Source: Lachnospira sp. (GTDB lineage Bacteria; Bacillota; Clostridia; Lachnospirales; Lachnospiraceae). Taken from it: DNA of 64,000 nucleotides. Shown here in pieces: positions 41,363-50,630 of the stretch. The stretch covers positions 124,001 through 188,000 of the forward strand of contig JAGATQ010000039.1 in assembly GCA_017621205.1 (NCBI GenBank), in the 5' to 3' direction. Position 1 is the first letter of the stretch; the number at the start of each line of letters is the position of its first letter. Made by a program: the position numbers and the translations under genes. The notes under the pieces were generated by a model. It made no database searches and was not told the DNA's origin. It saw only the letters and a list, made by a program, of their open reading frames with translations.

Positions 41363-41932
41363 ATGGTTTTATTAATTGATAATTATGATTCCTTTACCTA
41401 TAATTTGTATCAGTATATAGGTATATTCCGACCGGATATTGAGGTAGTGAGGAATGACAAGATTACGCTTGAAGAAATCAAGCAGAAAAGCCCAGACCAT
41501 ATTGTGTTGTCGCCGGGACCGAAAAGTCCGAAGGAGGCAGGAATTTGTATGGACGTGGTAAAGGAGTTTTATAGAGAGATTCCTATTCTTGGCATATGTC
41601 TTGGACACCAGAGTATTGGTGCGGCATTTGGGGCTCAAATCTCTTATGCGAAGTCGTTATTTCACGGAAAGCAGTCGCAGGTTACACATGATAAAACAGG
41701 TATTTTTGATGGAATACCGGATGGTATCAAGGTGGCAAGATATCATTCACTGGCGGTTGTTGAAGAGACGCTTCCTGATTGTCTCAGAGTAAACTGCCGG
41801 ACCAAAGATGGAGAAATTATGGCGATAGAACATAAGCAATATCCAGTGTTTGGCATTCAGTTTCATCCCGAGTCAATATACACAGAGCATGGCAAGAAAA
41901 TGATTGAGAATTTCCTGTCGGTGAAGGGGTAG
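41363..41932 (+). CDS. trpG: Anthranilate synthase component II (glutamine amidotransferase)
   Basis: Amidotransferase of 189 residues that supplies ammonia to TrpE. Class I triad: Cys in GICLGHQSIG (about 78), and His/Glu in FGIQFHPESIYT (about 168-170). LSPGPKSPKEAG is the oxyanion-region block. No TrpD domain is fused at its C-terminus. ATG 41363 follows GGAGGGAG. The protein could also serve para-aminobenzoate synthesis, since bifunctional PabA/TrpG enzymes are common in organisms with one copy. Confidence 0.93.
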   Translation: MVLLIDNYDSFTYNLYQYIGIFRPDIEVVRNDKITLEEIKQKSPDHIVLSPGPKSPKEAGICMDVVKEFYREIPILGICLGHQSIGAAFGAQISYAKSLFHGKQSQVTHDKTGIFDGIPDGIKVARYHSLAVVEETLPDCLRVNCRTKDGEIMAIEHKQYPVFGIQFHPESIYTEHGKKMIENFLSVKG

Positions 41933-41947
41933 AAAGGAGAATTTTTT

Positions 41948-42721
41948 ATGATATTAGATGATATTGTTGCAGATAAGAAGAAGCGTTTGCCTGAGCACAA
42001 GAAACGAGTTGGTGAGGAGGAGATGAAACAGCTTGCCCTTGCTTCTGATAGAATAGGTATTTCCTTTTACGAGGCACTGAAAAAACCAGGCTTATCAATT
42101 ATCGGTGAGTTTAAGAAGGCATCTCCGAGTATGGGAGAGATTGGAGAAACCATCCCTCTTGAGAAACGTATCGAGGAGTATAACCAATCGGTGGATGCGA
42201 TTAGCTGCCTGACAGAAGAGGACCATTTTCATGGAAATGCAGATTACTTTAGGGAGATTCGGGGCATCAGTCCGCTTCCTATGATACGCAAGGATTTTAT
42301 TATTGATGAATATCAGATATATGAGGCAAAGGTAATCGGGGCAGATTGTATATTGCTGATTGCTGCAATTCTTGATGATAGTGAGTTAAAGAGTTTTTAT
42401 CAACTAGCACGCAGCCTTTCGTTGGATGTTTTGGTAGAAACTCATGATGAAAAAGAAATGGAGCGTGCCTTACGGCTGTCCCCTAGAATTGTCGGGGTCA
42501 ATAACCGTAATCTAAAGGATTTTAGTATCTCTCTTATGCAGACAAAGTGGCTTCGCCCGATGGTACCGGATGGAACAGTTTTTGTGTCAGAGAGTGGGGT
42601 TGCGAAGGATGAGGATATTGCATTTTTGAAGGAATGTAAGGTAGACGCTCTGCTTATTGGGCGTGCGTTTATGGAAAGTGACAATCCCATGGCACTAGCA
42701 ACACGTTGGAAGAGTATTTAA
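41948..42721 (+). CDS. trpC: Indole-3-glycerol phosphate synthase
   Basis: TIM-barrel enzyme of 257 residues that closes the indole ring from CdRP. Motifs: SIIGEFKKASPS (about 49-60) with catalytic Lys, MIRKDFIIDEYQI (about 112-124), and FVSESGVAKDEDI. Single-domain length, so there is no fused TrpF. It follows trpG directly where trpD would usually be found. Confidence 0.95.
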   Translation: MILDDIVADKKKRLPEHKKRVGEEEMKQLALASDRIGISFYEALKKPGLSIIGEFKKASPSMGEIGETIPLEKRIEEYNQSVDAISCLTEEDHFHGNADYFREIRGISPLPMIRKDFIIDEYQIYEAKVIGADCILLIAAILDDSELKSFYQLARSLSLDVLVETHDEKEMERALRLSPRIVGVNNRNLKDFSISLMQTKWLRPMVPDGTVFVSESGVAKDEDIAFLKECKVDALLIGRAFMESDNPMALATRWKSI

Positions 42722-42743
42722 TAAATGAAAGGATGTAATTAAA

Positions 42744-43931
42744 ATGTATCAAAATAAGAAATATGGGGCGTTTGGCGGACAATATGTATCGGAGTTATTA
42801 ATGAATACATTAAAGGAGTTGGAGAGTGCATATCGTGAAGCCATTGCCGACCCGAAATTCTGGGATGATTATAATTATTATATGAAGGAGTTTGTTGGAA
42901 GGGAGAATCCCCTTTACTATGCAGAGAATCTTTCTAAAAAATATGGAACGAAATTGTATTTAAAAAGAGAGGATTTGAATCATACCGGGGCACACAAGAT
43001 AAATAATGTGATTGGACAGATTTTGCTGGCAAAGCGTATGGGAAAGAATAAGGTAATTGCAGAAACGGGTGCAGGACAGCATGGTGTTGCGACGGCTACC
43101 GGAGCGGCATTGTTTGGAATGGAGTGTACTGTTTATATGGGACAGGAGGATATAGAGCGGCAAAAGCTGAATGTGTTCCGCATGGAGATGCTTGGAGCTA
43201 AAGTAGTCCCGGTTACCTCCGGCAGTTGTACATTAAAGGATGCTACGAATGAGGCTATCCGTACATGGGCAAAGAAGGCGGAGGATACGTTTTATGTTAT
43301 TGGTTCTGCGGTTGGACCGCATCCTTATCCTGAGATGGTAAAGGAGTTCCAGCGGATAATTAGTAAAGAGACGAAAAAACAAATTATGGAAAAAGAAGGA
43401 AGACTGCCGGATACCGTGATTGCATGCTGTGGCGGTGGTTCTAATTCCATTGGTATGTTTGCAGAGTTTTTGGAGAATAAGGATGTGGAATTGATTGGCG
43501 TGGAAGCAGCGGGACTTGGTATTGAAAGCGGTAAGCATGCTTCTGCCATGGCGCTTGGTAAACCCGGTGTATTGCATGGAATGCGTTCTTATCTATTGCA
43601 GGATGATAATGGTAATGTGCAGATTGCCCATTCCATTTCAGCAGGACTTGATTATCCCGGAATCGGTCCAGAGCATGCATATCTTAGGGATAGTGGAAGG
43701 GTAAGTTATGTTTCCATTACAGATAAGGAGTGTATTGACGCCCTTTTGGAGCTTTGCCGCCTGGAGGGAATTATTCCTGCAATTGAGAGTGCCCATGCAT
43801 TGGCCTATGCCTTTAAGAAGGCAGAGACGATGAAAGCGGATGATATTATGGTGGTATGTTTGTCTGGCCGTGGAGATAAGGATGTTCATACGGTGGCACA
43901 ATATTTAGAAGGAAAGGATATGAATAAATAA
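42744..43931 (+). CDS. trpB: Tryptophan synthase beta chain
   Basis: PLP enzyme of 395 residues joining indole and serine. The PLP Lys is in [10 protein letters not shown] (about 79-88), the glutamine-rich loop [13 protein letters not shown] follows, and the phosphate-binding GGGSNSIG is at about 229-236. It is a TrpB1-type sequence. It shares the TAATG overlap with trpA, as usual for partners that form one complex. Confidence 0.97.
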   Translation: MYQNKKYGAFGGQYVSELLMNTLKELESAYREAIADPKFWDDYNYYMKEFVGRENPLYYAENLSKKYGTKLYLKREDLNHTGAHKINNVIGQILLAKRMGKNKVIAETGAGQHGVATATGAALFGMECTVYMGQEDIERQKLNVFRMEMLGAKVVPVTSGSCTLKDATNEAIRTWAKKAEDTFYVIGSAVGPHPYPEMVKEFQRIISKETKKQIMEKEGRLPDTVIACCGGGSNSIGMFAEFLENKDVELIGVEAAGLGIESGKHASAMALGKPGVLHGMRSYLLQDDNGNVQIAHSISAGLDYPGIGPEHAYLRDSGRVSYVSITDKECIDALLELCRLEGIIPAIESAHALAYAFKKAETMKADDIMVVCLSGRGDKDVHTVAQYLEGKDMNK

Positions 43932-44716
43932 TGAATCGTATAGAAGAGAGAATGACAAAATTAAAAAATAATAAAGAAAAAGCGTTGATAACCTATATGA
44001 CAGCGGGACTGCCTGATATGGATAAAACCGTGGATATTATAAAAGCACAGGCAGAGGCGGGAGTGGATGTGATTGAGCTTGGCATACCATTTTCTGACCC
44101 TATTGCAGATGGGCCTGTGATTCAGGATGCCTCTTTCCGTTCTATTGAAAAAGGAACCAATCTTACGAAGGTATTTGAAGCGGTTGCCAGAATGCGTAAG
44201 GATTGTGAGGTGCCAATTGTTTTTATGATGTATTTTAATACAGTTCTTCATTATGGCGTGGAGGCTTTGGTGAAAAAATGTAGAGAAGTCGGTGTGGATG
44301 GAGTTATTATACCAGATATGCCTTATGAGGAGCAGTATGAAATCAGACAATATTTAGATGAAGAGTCACCGATTTTAATCCAATTGGTGTCTCCGGTATC
44401 AAAGGAACGCATTCCGATGCTTGTAAAGGATGCCAAGGGATTTATTTATTGTGTGTCATCAATGGGGGTAACCGGACAGGGAGGAGATTTTCATTCTAAT
44501 TTATCCTCATACTTAAATGAAGTGAAACAGATTGCAGAGGTTCCGGTTATGATGGGCTTTGGGATTCGTACAGCAGACGATATCAGAGGGCAGGAGGATA
44601 TCATTGACGGTGCTATTGTTGGCACAGCATTTATTAGGTTAATGGAAGAAAACCAATATGATTTAAACGTGATTGCTGATTATATCAGGACATTTAAACG
44701 TGAAATGAATGGATGA
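43931..44716 (+). CDS. trpA: Tryptophan synthase alpha chain
   Basis: TIM barrel of 261 residues that releases indole from indole-3-glycerol phosphate and channels it to TrpB. Catalytic Glu in VIELGIPFSDPIADGPVIQ (about 46-64) with Asp just after, and GVDGVIIPDMPYEE; the phosphate loop is near MGFGIRTADD. Overlaps trpB by one base. No clear terminator is visible after it. Confidence 0.96.
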   Translation: MNRIEERMTKLKNNKEKALITYMTAGLPDMDKTVDIIKAQAEAGVDVIELGIPFSDPIADGPVIQDASFRSIEKGTNLTKVFEAVARMRKDCEVPIVFMMYFNTVLHYGVEALVKKCREVGVDGVIIPDMPYEEQYEIRQYLDEESPILIQLVSPVSKERIPMLVKDAKGFIYCVSSMGVTGQGGDFHSNLSSYLNEVKQIAEVPVMMGFGIRTADDIRGQEDIIDGAIVGTAFIRLMEENQYDLNVIADYIRTFKREMNG

Positions 44717-44877
44717 GAGTGTTTATAGCAATATAATTGGTATAATTATACAAATGGAATTGGCAAATTAGAAAGATTTCTACAATTGGATAAGCACCTA
44801 GAGGTAGATTAATAAGCTTTTTGTGAATTATTAATAAAAAATGTTGTGAAAAACATGGATAAAAAGCCATATTTGCC

Positions 44878-44906
44878 TTGAATATATTTTTTTGATGTGT
44901 TAGAAT
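44878..44906 (+). promoter_or_regulatory. Predicted promoter of the 691-residue unknown gene
   Basis: TTGAAT (44878-44883), 17-bp spacer, TAGAAT (44901-44906), about 45 bp before the start. Confidence 0.5.
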
Positions 44907-44951
44907 GATAATAAGATTTTAAGGAAGTAGTGTTTTTAAGGAGGAATCGCA

Positions 44952-47027
44952 ATGAATAGTTTGTCAGTTAGTATGTCACAATCGGATCACAGTTTGATGA
45001 ACCTTGCAGCTTCCGGTAACAAAGGTCTGTTTATTCACTTTTTAAATGAACAGTTGGAGGATGGTTTCTATACTCTTGTAATTGATTACCTGAAGGACAA
45101 TGAATTTGACATTACACAGATGAATGTGCCAGATGATATCAAGGCACAATCAGAGCGTTTGTTTAAATTGCAGGAATTTGTGAACATACATATTAAGCAG
45201 GCAGATAAGTATGAGATTGAAGACTGGATTGAGCCGCTTTATCATCATGTGTATGGGGAACATGATCCGGCAGATATAGATGGAGATATTTCTGTTGGTG
45301 GTATATACCGTTATAGTGTATGGCTTGTTTATTTATATCAGGTTGACCGTTTTGAGGATGCAATGCGTTTGATTGGCGAGAAGGTTGCACCACAGATGAT
45401 TAATTGTTATTATCAGGCATTGGAGGAGGATGATCGTCCGAAGAATTTTGATAAGGCAGTTATGGGATACCTTGATCTGATAAGTGTAGTTATGGATATG
45501 GACTTGACGAGTCATACGAATTCGGAGTTATATCTGAACAACCTTGAGGTATTTTATGATTATCTGGTTGAGGATGATGATGTAGCGAACGACTATAAGA
45601 TTCAATTCTCTATGGGCATGTTTAACGAATATATTAAGAATTTGAACTATGATAAGGCATTTGAATTCTATGGCTTGAATGCAGAGTATATTCCGGTAGA
45701 TAACATGAAGGTGTATGACAGCTTTAAGGATTTGATTCGTAACTGTGATAATACACGCAATACTAATGTATTGAACCGTGCAGTAGTCACCGCAATTTCC
45801 AAGCAGGAGATTTATAACCGGCGTATCGATGGACTTATTTCTGATGTATCTGCTTTTATAAAGAAGGTATGTAAGTATATTGAGGAAGATCCTGTGATGA
45901 AGAAGAATCTGCAGGTGCTTGGTACCGGTTCTTCCCTGTCTGATAAGAGCAACATCTTTGAAGGGCTTTATGAGTACAATATGGTATTCTTTGAGTGTGG
46001 TATTAAGGCATTGGTTAGTCAGGATATGTCAAACCGCTCGTGGGAAGAGAAGTATGAGATTTTGGATATGCTTTATACTACATTGAATGTACTGTTCAAT
46101 GGCGATAGTGTATACGAGCTTTCTAATAAGATTGAACACCAGTTTATTGAGTTGAACTGGATTGGTAATTTTATTAATGGTAATCCTACACTGTTGAAGG
46201 GCTTGTTCAGTGTGCGTGAGAAGATTAAAGCATTTAAGATTCGTAAAGACTCCATCATTGAGAAGAACAAGACCAATCTGGAGATTAAGGGTATGCTTGA
46301 GGACCGCCAGAAGCATCTTGTGTTTATGGCAGCAGATGATATGATTAAGAATGGTGTAGAGAATGCTAAGGTTCAGGTTATGAGTAATGGCTATGACCCG
46401 AAGAAGATTGAAAAGCAGCTTTCTAAAACATATGAGAGTATTACACTTCCTAGTAAGTATCAGACTGCAGGCGGTGGTGGCTTTAAGTTTGGTGGCGGCG
46501 GTAATGATGACTTTAAGAAGCTTATGATGAACGCCAAGGTTGCTGATTGTGTAAATAAATCTGAATGGTTATGGAACCAGCATGTGGACAAAGGAAGTGA
46601 CGCTGCCACGAAGGAGGAGCGTACTTATGCAGTTGCTTATCTGATTAAGGCGGTGGAGGAGTTGCTCACGAAGTCAGCACCGAAACCAAGTTCTGGTTCC
46701 AGCTCATCAGGTAATAAGCGTGTTATTGTGACAAAGACGGGTAAAGTAATTGAGCTTTCTGATGAGACAACAGGAATTGGCAGTGGTTCAAGCAAGGCAT
46801 CTGCACCAGAGAGCAACGTGATTAGTTATATTAACAATATTGGAGATTATTTGCTGAACAACAAAGCAGACCATGTGGAATATGTTAAGAGCTATATTAA
46901 TGATTTGATTGACCGTATGATGGAGGTTGGATTTGATAAGGATTCTTTCCTGACGTCTTTTGAGGCAGATGATTTACGAACTAAGACATGGATTGTAATT
47001 AAGAAATTAATGTCTGACTTAGCATAA
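44952..47027 (+). CDS. Large soluble helical protein of unknown function
   Basis: Protein of 691 residues that I do not recognise. No signal peptide, membrane helix or nucleotide-binding motif is visible. It is mostly predicted helical, acidic in the first half, with TPR-like helix pairs suggested around 120-260 but without a clear repeat. A glycine-rich patch GGGGFKFGGGGNDD lies near 512-525, and a Ser/Gly linker SSGSSSSGN near 578 followed by KRVIVTKTGKVIELSDE; the last 70 residues form another helical region. It has its own promoter and AAGGAGG site and a strong terminator follows, so it is a single-gene unit. Confidence 0.75.
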   Translation: MNSLSVSMSQSDHSLMNLAASGNKGLFIHFLNEQLEDGFYTLVIDYLKDNEFDITQMNVPDDIKAQSERLFKLQEFVNIHIKQADKYEIEDWIEPLYHHVYGEHDPADIDGDISVGGIYRYSVWLVYLYQVDRFEDAMRLIGEKVAPQMINCYYQALEEDDRPKNFDKAVMGYLDLISVVMDMDLTSHTNSELYLNNLEVFYDYLVEDDDVANDYKIQFSMGMFNEYIKNLNYDKAFEFYGLNAEYIPVDNMKVYDSFKDLIRNCDNTRNTNVLNRAVVTAISKQEIYNRRIDGLISDVSAFIKKVCKYIEEDPVMKKNLQVLGTGSSLSDKSNIFEGLYEYNMVFFECGIKALVSQDMSNRSWEEKYEILDMLYTTLNVLFNGDSVYELSNKIEHQFIELNWIGNFINGNPTLLKGLFSVREKIKAFKIRKDSIIEKNKTNLEIKGMLEDRQKHLVFMAADDMIKNGVENAKVQVMSNGYDPKKIEKQLSKTYESITLPSKYQTAGGGGFKFGGGGNDDFKKLMMNAKVADCVNKSEWLWNQHVDKGSDAATKEERTYAVAYLIKAVEELLTKSAPKPSSGSSSSGNKRVIVTKTGKVIELSDETTGIGSGSSKASAPESNVISYINNIGDYLLNNKADHVEYVKSYINDLIDRMMEVGFDKDSFLTSFEADDLRTKTWIVIKKLMSDLA

Positions 47028-47133
47028 TTCTAGTATTCATTATTCATATTTATTAAGATTTTTATTACCTGTTCATTGTCAATGGGTAATAAATCATTGA
47101 AACCGCTGTTTTACAGTTGGTTTCAATTCAAGA

Positions 47134-47178
47134 AGAAAGATTGCTATTATGTTTTTGTAATAGCAATTTTTTCTTCTA
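47134..47178 (+). terminator. Terminator after the 691-residue gene
   Basis: AAGAAAGATTGCTATTA (47134-47150) pairs with TAATAGCAATTTTTTCTT (47158-47175), with the T-run inside and after the 3' arm. A weaker hairpin GAAACC...GGTTTC precedes it (47098-47124). Confidence 0.8.
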
Positions 47179-47218
47179 TATTATATTTGAAAGAAATAAT
47201 TGAAAGAAAGGGATAATT

Positions 47219-47548
47219 ATGATTACAAGAGAACAATTATATGTGCTTGATTATTATAAGAAAAATACATATATGGGAAGTGATGGCCCTCTTTATTTCC
47301 GGATTTACCGTATCGAGGAGAGCAGTTCCGAAACGAAGGAGGGAGAGGCTGCGCAGTCTTTATTAGAGGCAGTTTGCTGGCCTGGGCCCTTTATTTACGA
47401 TAAAACACCCGAGGAGCATAAGCACTTCAAACGGTTTGAATACAGTGAAGAGGGAATGGAAGAGATTATATCATGGCTGATGAAAGAAAAGATATTGTTA
47501 TCAGAAAGTAAGGAGAAATTCATAAAAGAGAAAGTCGATGATAGATAG
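47219..47548 (+). CDS. Conserved small hypothetical protein
   Basis: Protein of 109 residues, no signal or membrane segment, predicted mixed alpha/beta: YVLDYYKKNTYMGSDGPLYFRIYRIEE then LEAVCWPGPFIYDKTPEEHKHF (parts). I do not recognise the family. A strong ribosome site (GAAAGGGA) and proper codon use support that it is real. The downstream neighbour is tRNA-Gly on the other strand. Confidence 0.65.
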   Translation: MITREQLYVLDYYKKNTYMGSDGPLYFRIYRIEESSSETKEGEAAQSLLEAVCWPGPFIYDKTPEEHKHFKRFEYSEEGMEEIISWLMKEKILLSESKEKFIKEKVDDR

Positions 47549-47607
47549 ATGCCTAAATGTAGCTGCATGAAATACGAGTGAATATAATAAAAATGGCAAT
47601 ATAAAAA

Positions 47608-47678
47608 GCGCGAGACGGGGATCGAACCCGCGACCTTCTCCTTGGCAAGGAGACGCTCCACCACTGAGCCACTCGCGC
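47608..47678 (-). tRNA. tRNA-Gly (GCC)
   Basis: 71 nt on the minus strand. Acceptor stem GCGCGAG/CTCGCGC, anticodon stem-loop CTCCTTGCCAAGGAG with GCC anticodon, T-loop GGTTCGATCCC. CCA is not encoded. All arms pair well. Confidence 0.97.
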
Positions 47679-47709
47679 ATAATACATGCTATTTCCTAGC
47701 ACGCTTACT

Positions 47710-47738
47710 ATAATACCAAAGATAATGAACCATGTCAA
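47710..47738 (-). promoter_or_regulatory. Promoter of tRNA-Gly
   Basis: On the minus strand TTGACA (47733-47738), 17-bp spacer, TATTAT (47710-47715), about 30 bp before the tRNA 5' end. Confidence 0.75.
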
Positions 47739-47765
47739 GAACAAATTATTCGAGAAAGACATGCA

Positions 47766-47794
47766 TTGACGATATTCCTAAATTATGTTACCTT
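47766..47794 (+). promoter_or_regulatory. Predicted promoter of the acyl-CoA ligase gene
   Basis: TTGACG (47766-47771), 17-bp spacer, TACCTT (47789-47794), about 38 bp before the start codon. Confidence 0.4.
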
Positions 47795-47831
47795 ATTAGT
47801 TAGTGATTTTATACAAAGAAAGGATAAGAAT

Positions 47832-49466
47832 ATGCCGGTTACAGATTATCTAGAGCGTAATTGTAAATTATATGGGGATGAGGTTGCCTTGGTGGAACTG
47901 AATCCGACAATTGCAGATACAAGAAGGACAACATGGAAGGAATATGATTTGGTTCAGACGACAGAATCTCAGCCCTATCGTCATGAGATAACATGGAGCG
48001 TTTTTGATGAGAAAGCTAACCGCGTTGCGAATATGCTGCTGGGACGTGGAGTAAAGCGTGGAGACAAGGTGGCTATTTTAATGTTTAACTGTCTGGAATG
48101 GCTGCCGATTTATTTTGGAATATTAAAGAGCGGAGCAATAGCCGTTCCTTTTAATTTTCGTTTTGATGCGGATGAAATTCAGTACTGTGCGGATTTGGCA
48201 GAGGTGGATATTTTATTTTTTGGACCGGAGTTTATTGGCCGGATTGAATCTATTGCGGACAAGTTTAGCCGTGGCAGACTGTTAATCTATGTGGGAGACC
48301 ACTGCCCGACCTTTGCAGAGAGTTATCATGAATTGGTAGCGGATTGTTCTAGTAAGGCGCCACTTATCCGTCTGGAGGATGAGGACGATGCGGCGATTTA
48401 TTTTTCTTCAGGAACGACAGGATTTCCGAAGGCGATTTTGCATAATCATGAGAGCCTGATGCAGGCAGCACAGATGGAGCAGAAACATCATGAGACGGGA
48501 AGGGATGATACGTTCCTTTGTATTCCGCCGTTATACCATACAGGAGCTAAGTTCCATTGGATGGGAAGCCTGTGTGCCGGAAGCAAGGCTGTTTTATTGA
48601 AGGGGACGAAGCCGGAGGTCATCTTAAAGGCGGTGTCACAGGAGCATTGTACGATTGTCTGGCTGTTAGTGCCATGGGCACAGGATATTCTGGATGCATT
48701 AGACCGTAAGGAGCTTCGCTTGGAGGATTATGACTTAGAGCAGTGGAGGCTAATGCATATAGGAGCACAGCCGGTACCGCCTTCATTGATTCAGCATTGG
48801 AGAGAATATTTCCCTAATCATAAATATGATACGAATTATGGTTTGTCAGAATCCACCGGACCGGGCTGTGTGCATCTTGGTATGAATAATATTCATAAAG
48901 TAGGTGCGATTGGTGTTCCGGGTTACCGTTGGCAGTGTAAGATTGTTGATGAAGCGGGTAATGAGGTGGAGCAGGGCAGCGTTGGTGAGCTTGTCGTTAA
49001 AGGTCCGGGCGTGATGACCTGTTACTATAATGACGAAGAGGCAACTAGGGAAACCTTGAAGGATGGATGGTTGTTTACCGGGGATATGGCGATGATGGAT
49101 GAGGATGGGTTTATTTTCCTTGTGGACCGGAAGAAGGATGTCATTGTCAGTGGCGGTGAGAATATCTATCCGGTGCAGATTGAGAATTTCTTAAGTGCGT
49201 ATGATAAGGTTAAGGATGTGGCGGTAATCGGACTACCAGACAAACGGCTGGGTGAGATTACCGGAGCAGTTATTTCTATCAAAGAGGGCATGAGTTGCAG
49301 TGAAGAAGAGATAAACGATTTTTGTCTTGATTTACCACGTTACAAGCGTCCGAAAAAGATTATATTTGCTGAGGTTCCAAGAAATGCAACAGGTAAGATT
49401 GAAAAGCCGGCCTTGCGTAAAAAGTATGGAGTGGAGAATCTGGTTGCAGAGGAGAACCGGGGGTAG
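47832..49466 (+). CDS. AMP-dependent acyl-CoA synthetase/ligase
   Basis: Enzyme of 544 residues of the ANL superfamily that activates a carboxylic acid via acyl-adenylate to its CoA ester. Motifs: YFSSGTTGFPKAI (about 199-211), YGLSESTGPG (about 337-346), GWLFTGDMAM (about 418-427), the hinge VDRKKDVIVSGGENIYP and the C-terminal catalytic Lys in NATGKIEK. The chain length of the acid cannot be read. ATG 47832 follows AGAAAGGA; an ATG at 47766 lies within the promoter. Confidence 0.9.
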   Translation: MPVTDYLERNCKLYGDEVALVELNPTIADTRRTTWKEYDLVQTTESQPYRHEITWSVFDEKANRVANMLLGRGVKRGDKVAILMFNCLEWLPIYFGILKSGAIAVPFNFRFDADEIQYCADLAEVDILFFGPEFIGRIESIADKFSRGRLLIYVGDHCPTFAESYHELVADCSSKAPLIRLEDEDDAAIYFSSGTTGFPKAILHNHESLMQAAQMEQKHHETGRDDTFLCIPPLYHTGAKFHWMGSLCAGSKAVLLKGTKPEVILKAVSQEHCTIVWLLVPWAQDILDALDRKELRLEDYDLEQWRLMHIGAQPVPPSLIQHWREYFPNHKYDTNYGLSESTGPGCVHLGMNNIHKVGAIGVPGYRWQCKIVDEAGNEVEQGSVGELVVKGPGVMTCYYNDEEATRETLKDGWLFTGDMAMMDEDGFIFLVDRKKDVIVSGGENIYPVQIENFLSAYDKVKDVAVIGLPDKRLGEITGAVISIKEGMSCSEEEINDFCLDLPRYKRPKKIIFAEVPRNATGKIEKPALRKKYGVENLVAEENRG

Positions 49467-49505
49467 ATTTGCGAACGATCAAATAATAGATATAGGAGAA
49501 GAGTG

Positions 49506-50588
49506 ATGGGTAAGATTATATTGACGGGAGACCGTCCGACAGGAAGATTGCATGTAGGCCATTATGTAGGTTCTTTAAGAAGAAGAGTAGAGCTGCAAAA
49601 TTCCGGAGAATTTGAGAAGATTTTCATTATGATTGCGGATGCACAGGCATTGACGGATAATGCGGATAACCCGGAGAAGATACGGCAGAATATTGTGGAG
49701 GTAGCACTGGACTATTTATCGGCAGGTCTTGATCCCGACAAATCAACGCTGTTTATTCAGTCGATGATTCCGGAGCTTACGGAGTTGTCCTTTTATTATA
49801 TGAATCTGGTAACGGTATCCCGTTTACAGAGGAATCCGACGGTTAAATCAGAGATTCAGATGCGTAATTTTGAAGCGAGTATTCCGGTAGGGTTTTTTAC
49901 CTATCCAATTAGTCAGGCGGCAGATATTACAGCCTTTAAGGCGACGACGGTTCCGGTGGGAGAGGATCAGATGCCAATGCTTGAACAGTGTAAGGAGATT
50001 GTCCATAAATTTAATTCGGTATATGGTGATACGCTGGTGGAGCCAGAGATTTTATTACCAGACAATAAGGCGTGCCTGCGGTTGCCGGGGATTGATGGTA
50101 AGGCAAAGATGAGCAAATCCCTGAACAATTGTATTTATCTCGCAGATACGCAGAGTGAGGTAAAGAAAAAGGTAATGTCTATGTATACAGACCCGGATCA
50201 TATTCGTATTGAGGATCCGGGAAAACTTGAGGGGAATTGTGTCTTTACCTATTTGGATGCTTTTTGCAAGCAGGAGCATTTTGAGGAGTTTTTGCCGGAT
50301 TATAAGAGTTTGGATGAATTGAAGGAGCATTATCAAAGGGGCGGTCTAGGCGATGTCAAGGTAAAGAAGTTCCTCAATAATGTGATGCAGACAGTTCTTG
50401 AGCCAATCAGGCAGAGAAGAGCAAAGTGGGAGAAGGATATACCAGCAGTATACGAGATTTTGAGAAAGGGGAGCGAAGAGGCAGAACAGGTTGCAGCCGC
50501 TACACTTCGTGATGTGAGACAGGCGATGAAGATTAATTATTTTGATGATAATAATCTGATAAAGGAACAGAGTCAGAAATATCAATAG
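49506..50588 (+). CDS. trpS: Tryptophanyl-tRNA synthetase
   Basis: Class I synthetase of 360 residues. HIGH-like HVGH is in TGDRPTGRLHVGHYVG (about 5-20) and KMSKS in AKMSKSLNN (about 200). Insertions around RRRVELQNSG are of the kind seen in the second bacterial TrpS subgroup. It charges the tRNA that the trp T-box reads. No T-box lies before it; it follows the ligase gene by 39 bp and may be co-transcribed. A GTG at 49503 in the same frame is possible. Confidence 0.95.
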   Translation: MGKIILTGDRPTGRLHVGHYVGSLRRRVELQNSGEFEKIFIMIADAQALTDNADNPEKIRQNIVEVALDYLSAGLDPDKSTLFIQSMIPELTELSFYYMNLVTVSRLQRNPTVKSEIQMRNFEASIPVGFFTYPISQAADITAFKATTVPVGEDQMPMLEQCKEIVHKFNSVYGDTLVEPEILLPDNKACLRLPGIDGKAKMSKSLNNCIYLADTQSEVKKKVMSMYTDPDHIRIEDPGKLEGNCVFTYLDAFCKQEHFEEFLPDYKSLDELKEHYQRGGLGDVKVKKFLNNVMQTVLEPIRQRRAKWEKDIPAVYEILRKGSEEAEQVAAATLRDVRQAMKINYFDDNNLIKEQSQKYQ

Positions 50589-50630
50589 AATAAGGAATTG
50601 AATAAATGAAAGAAGGGAGGCATTCAGCAT

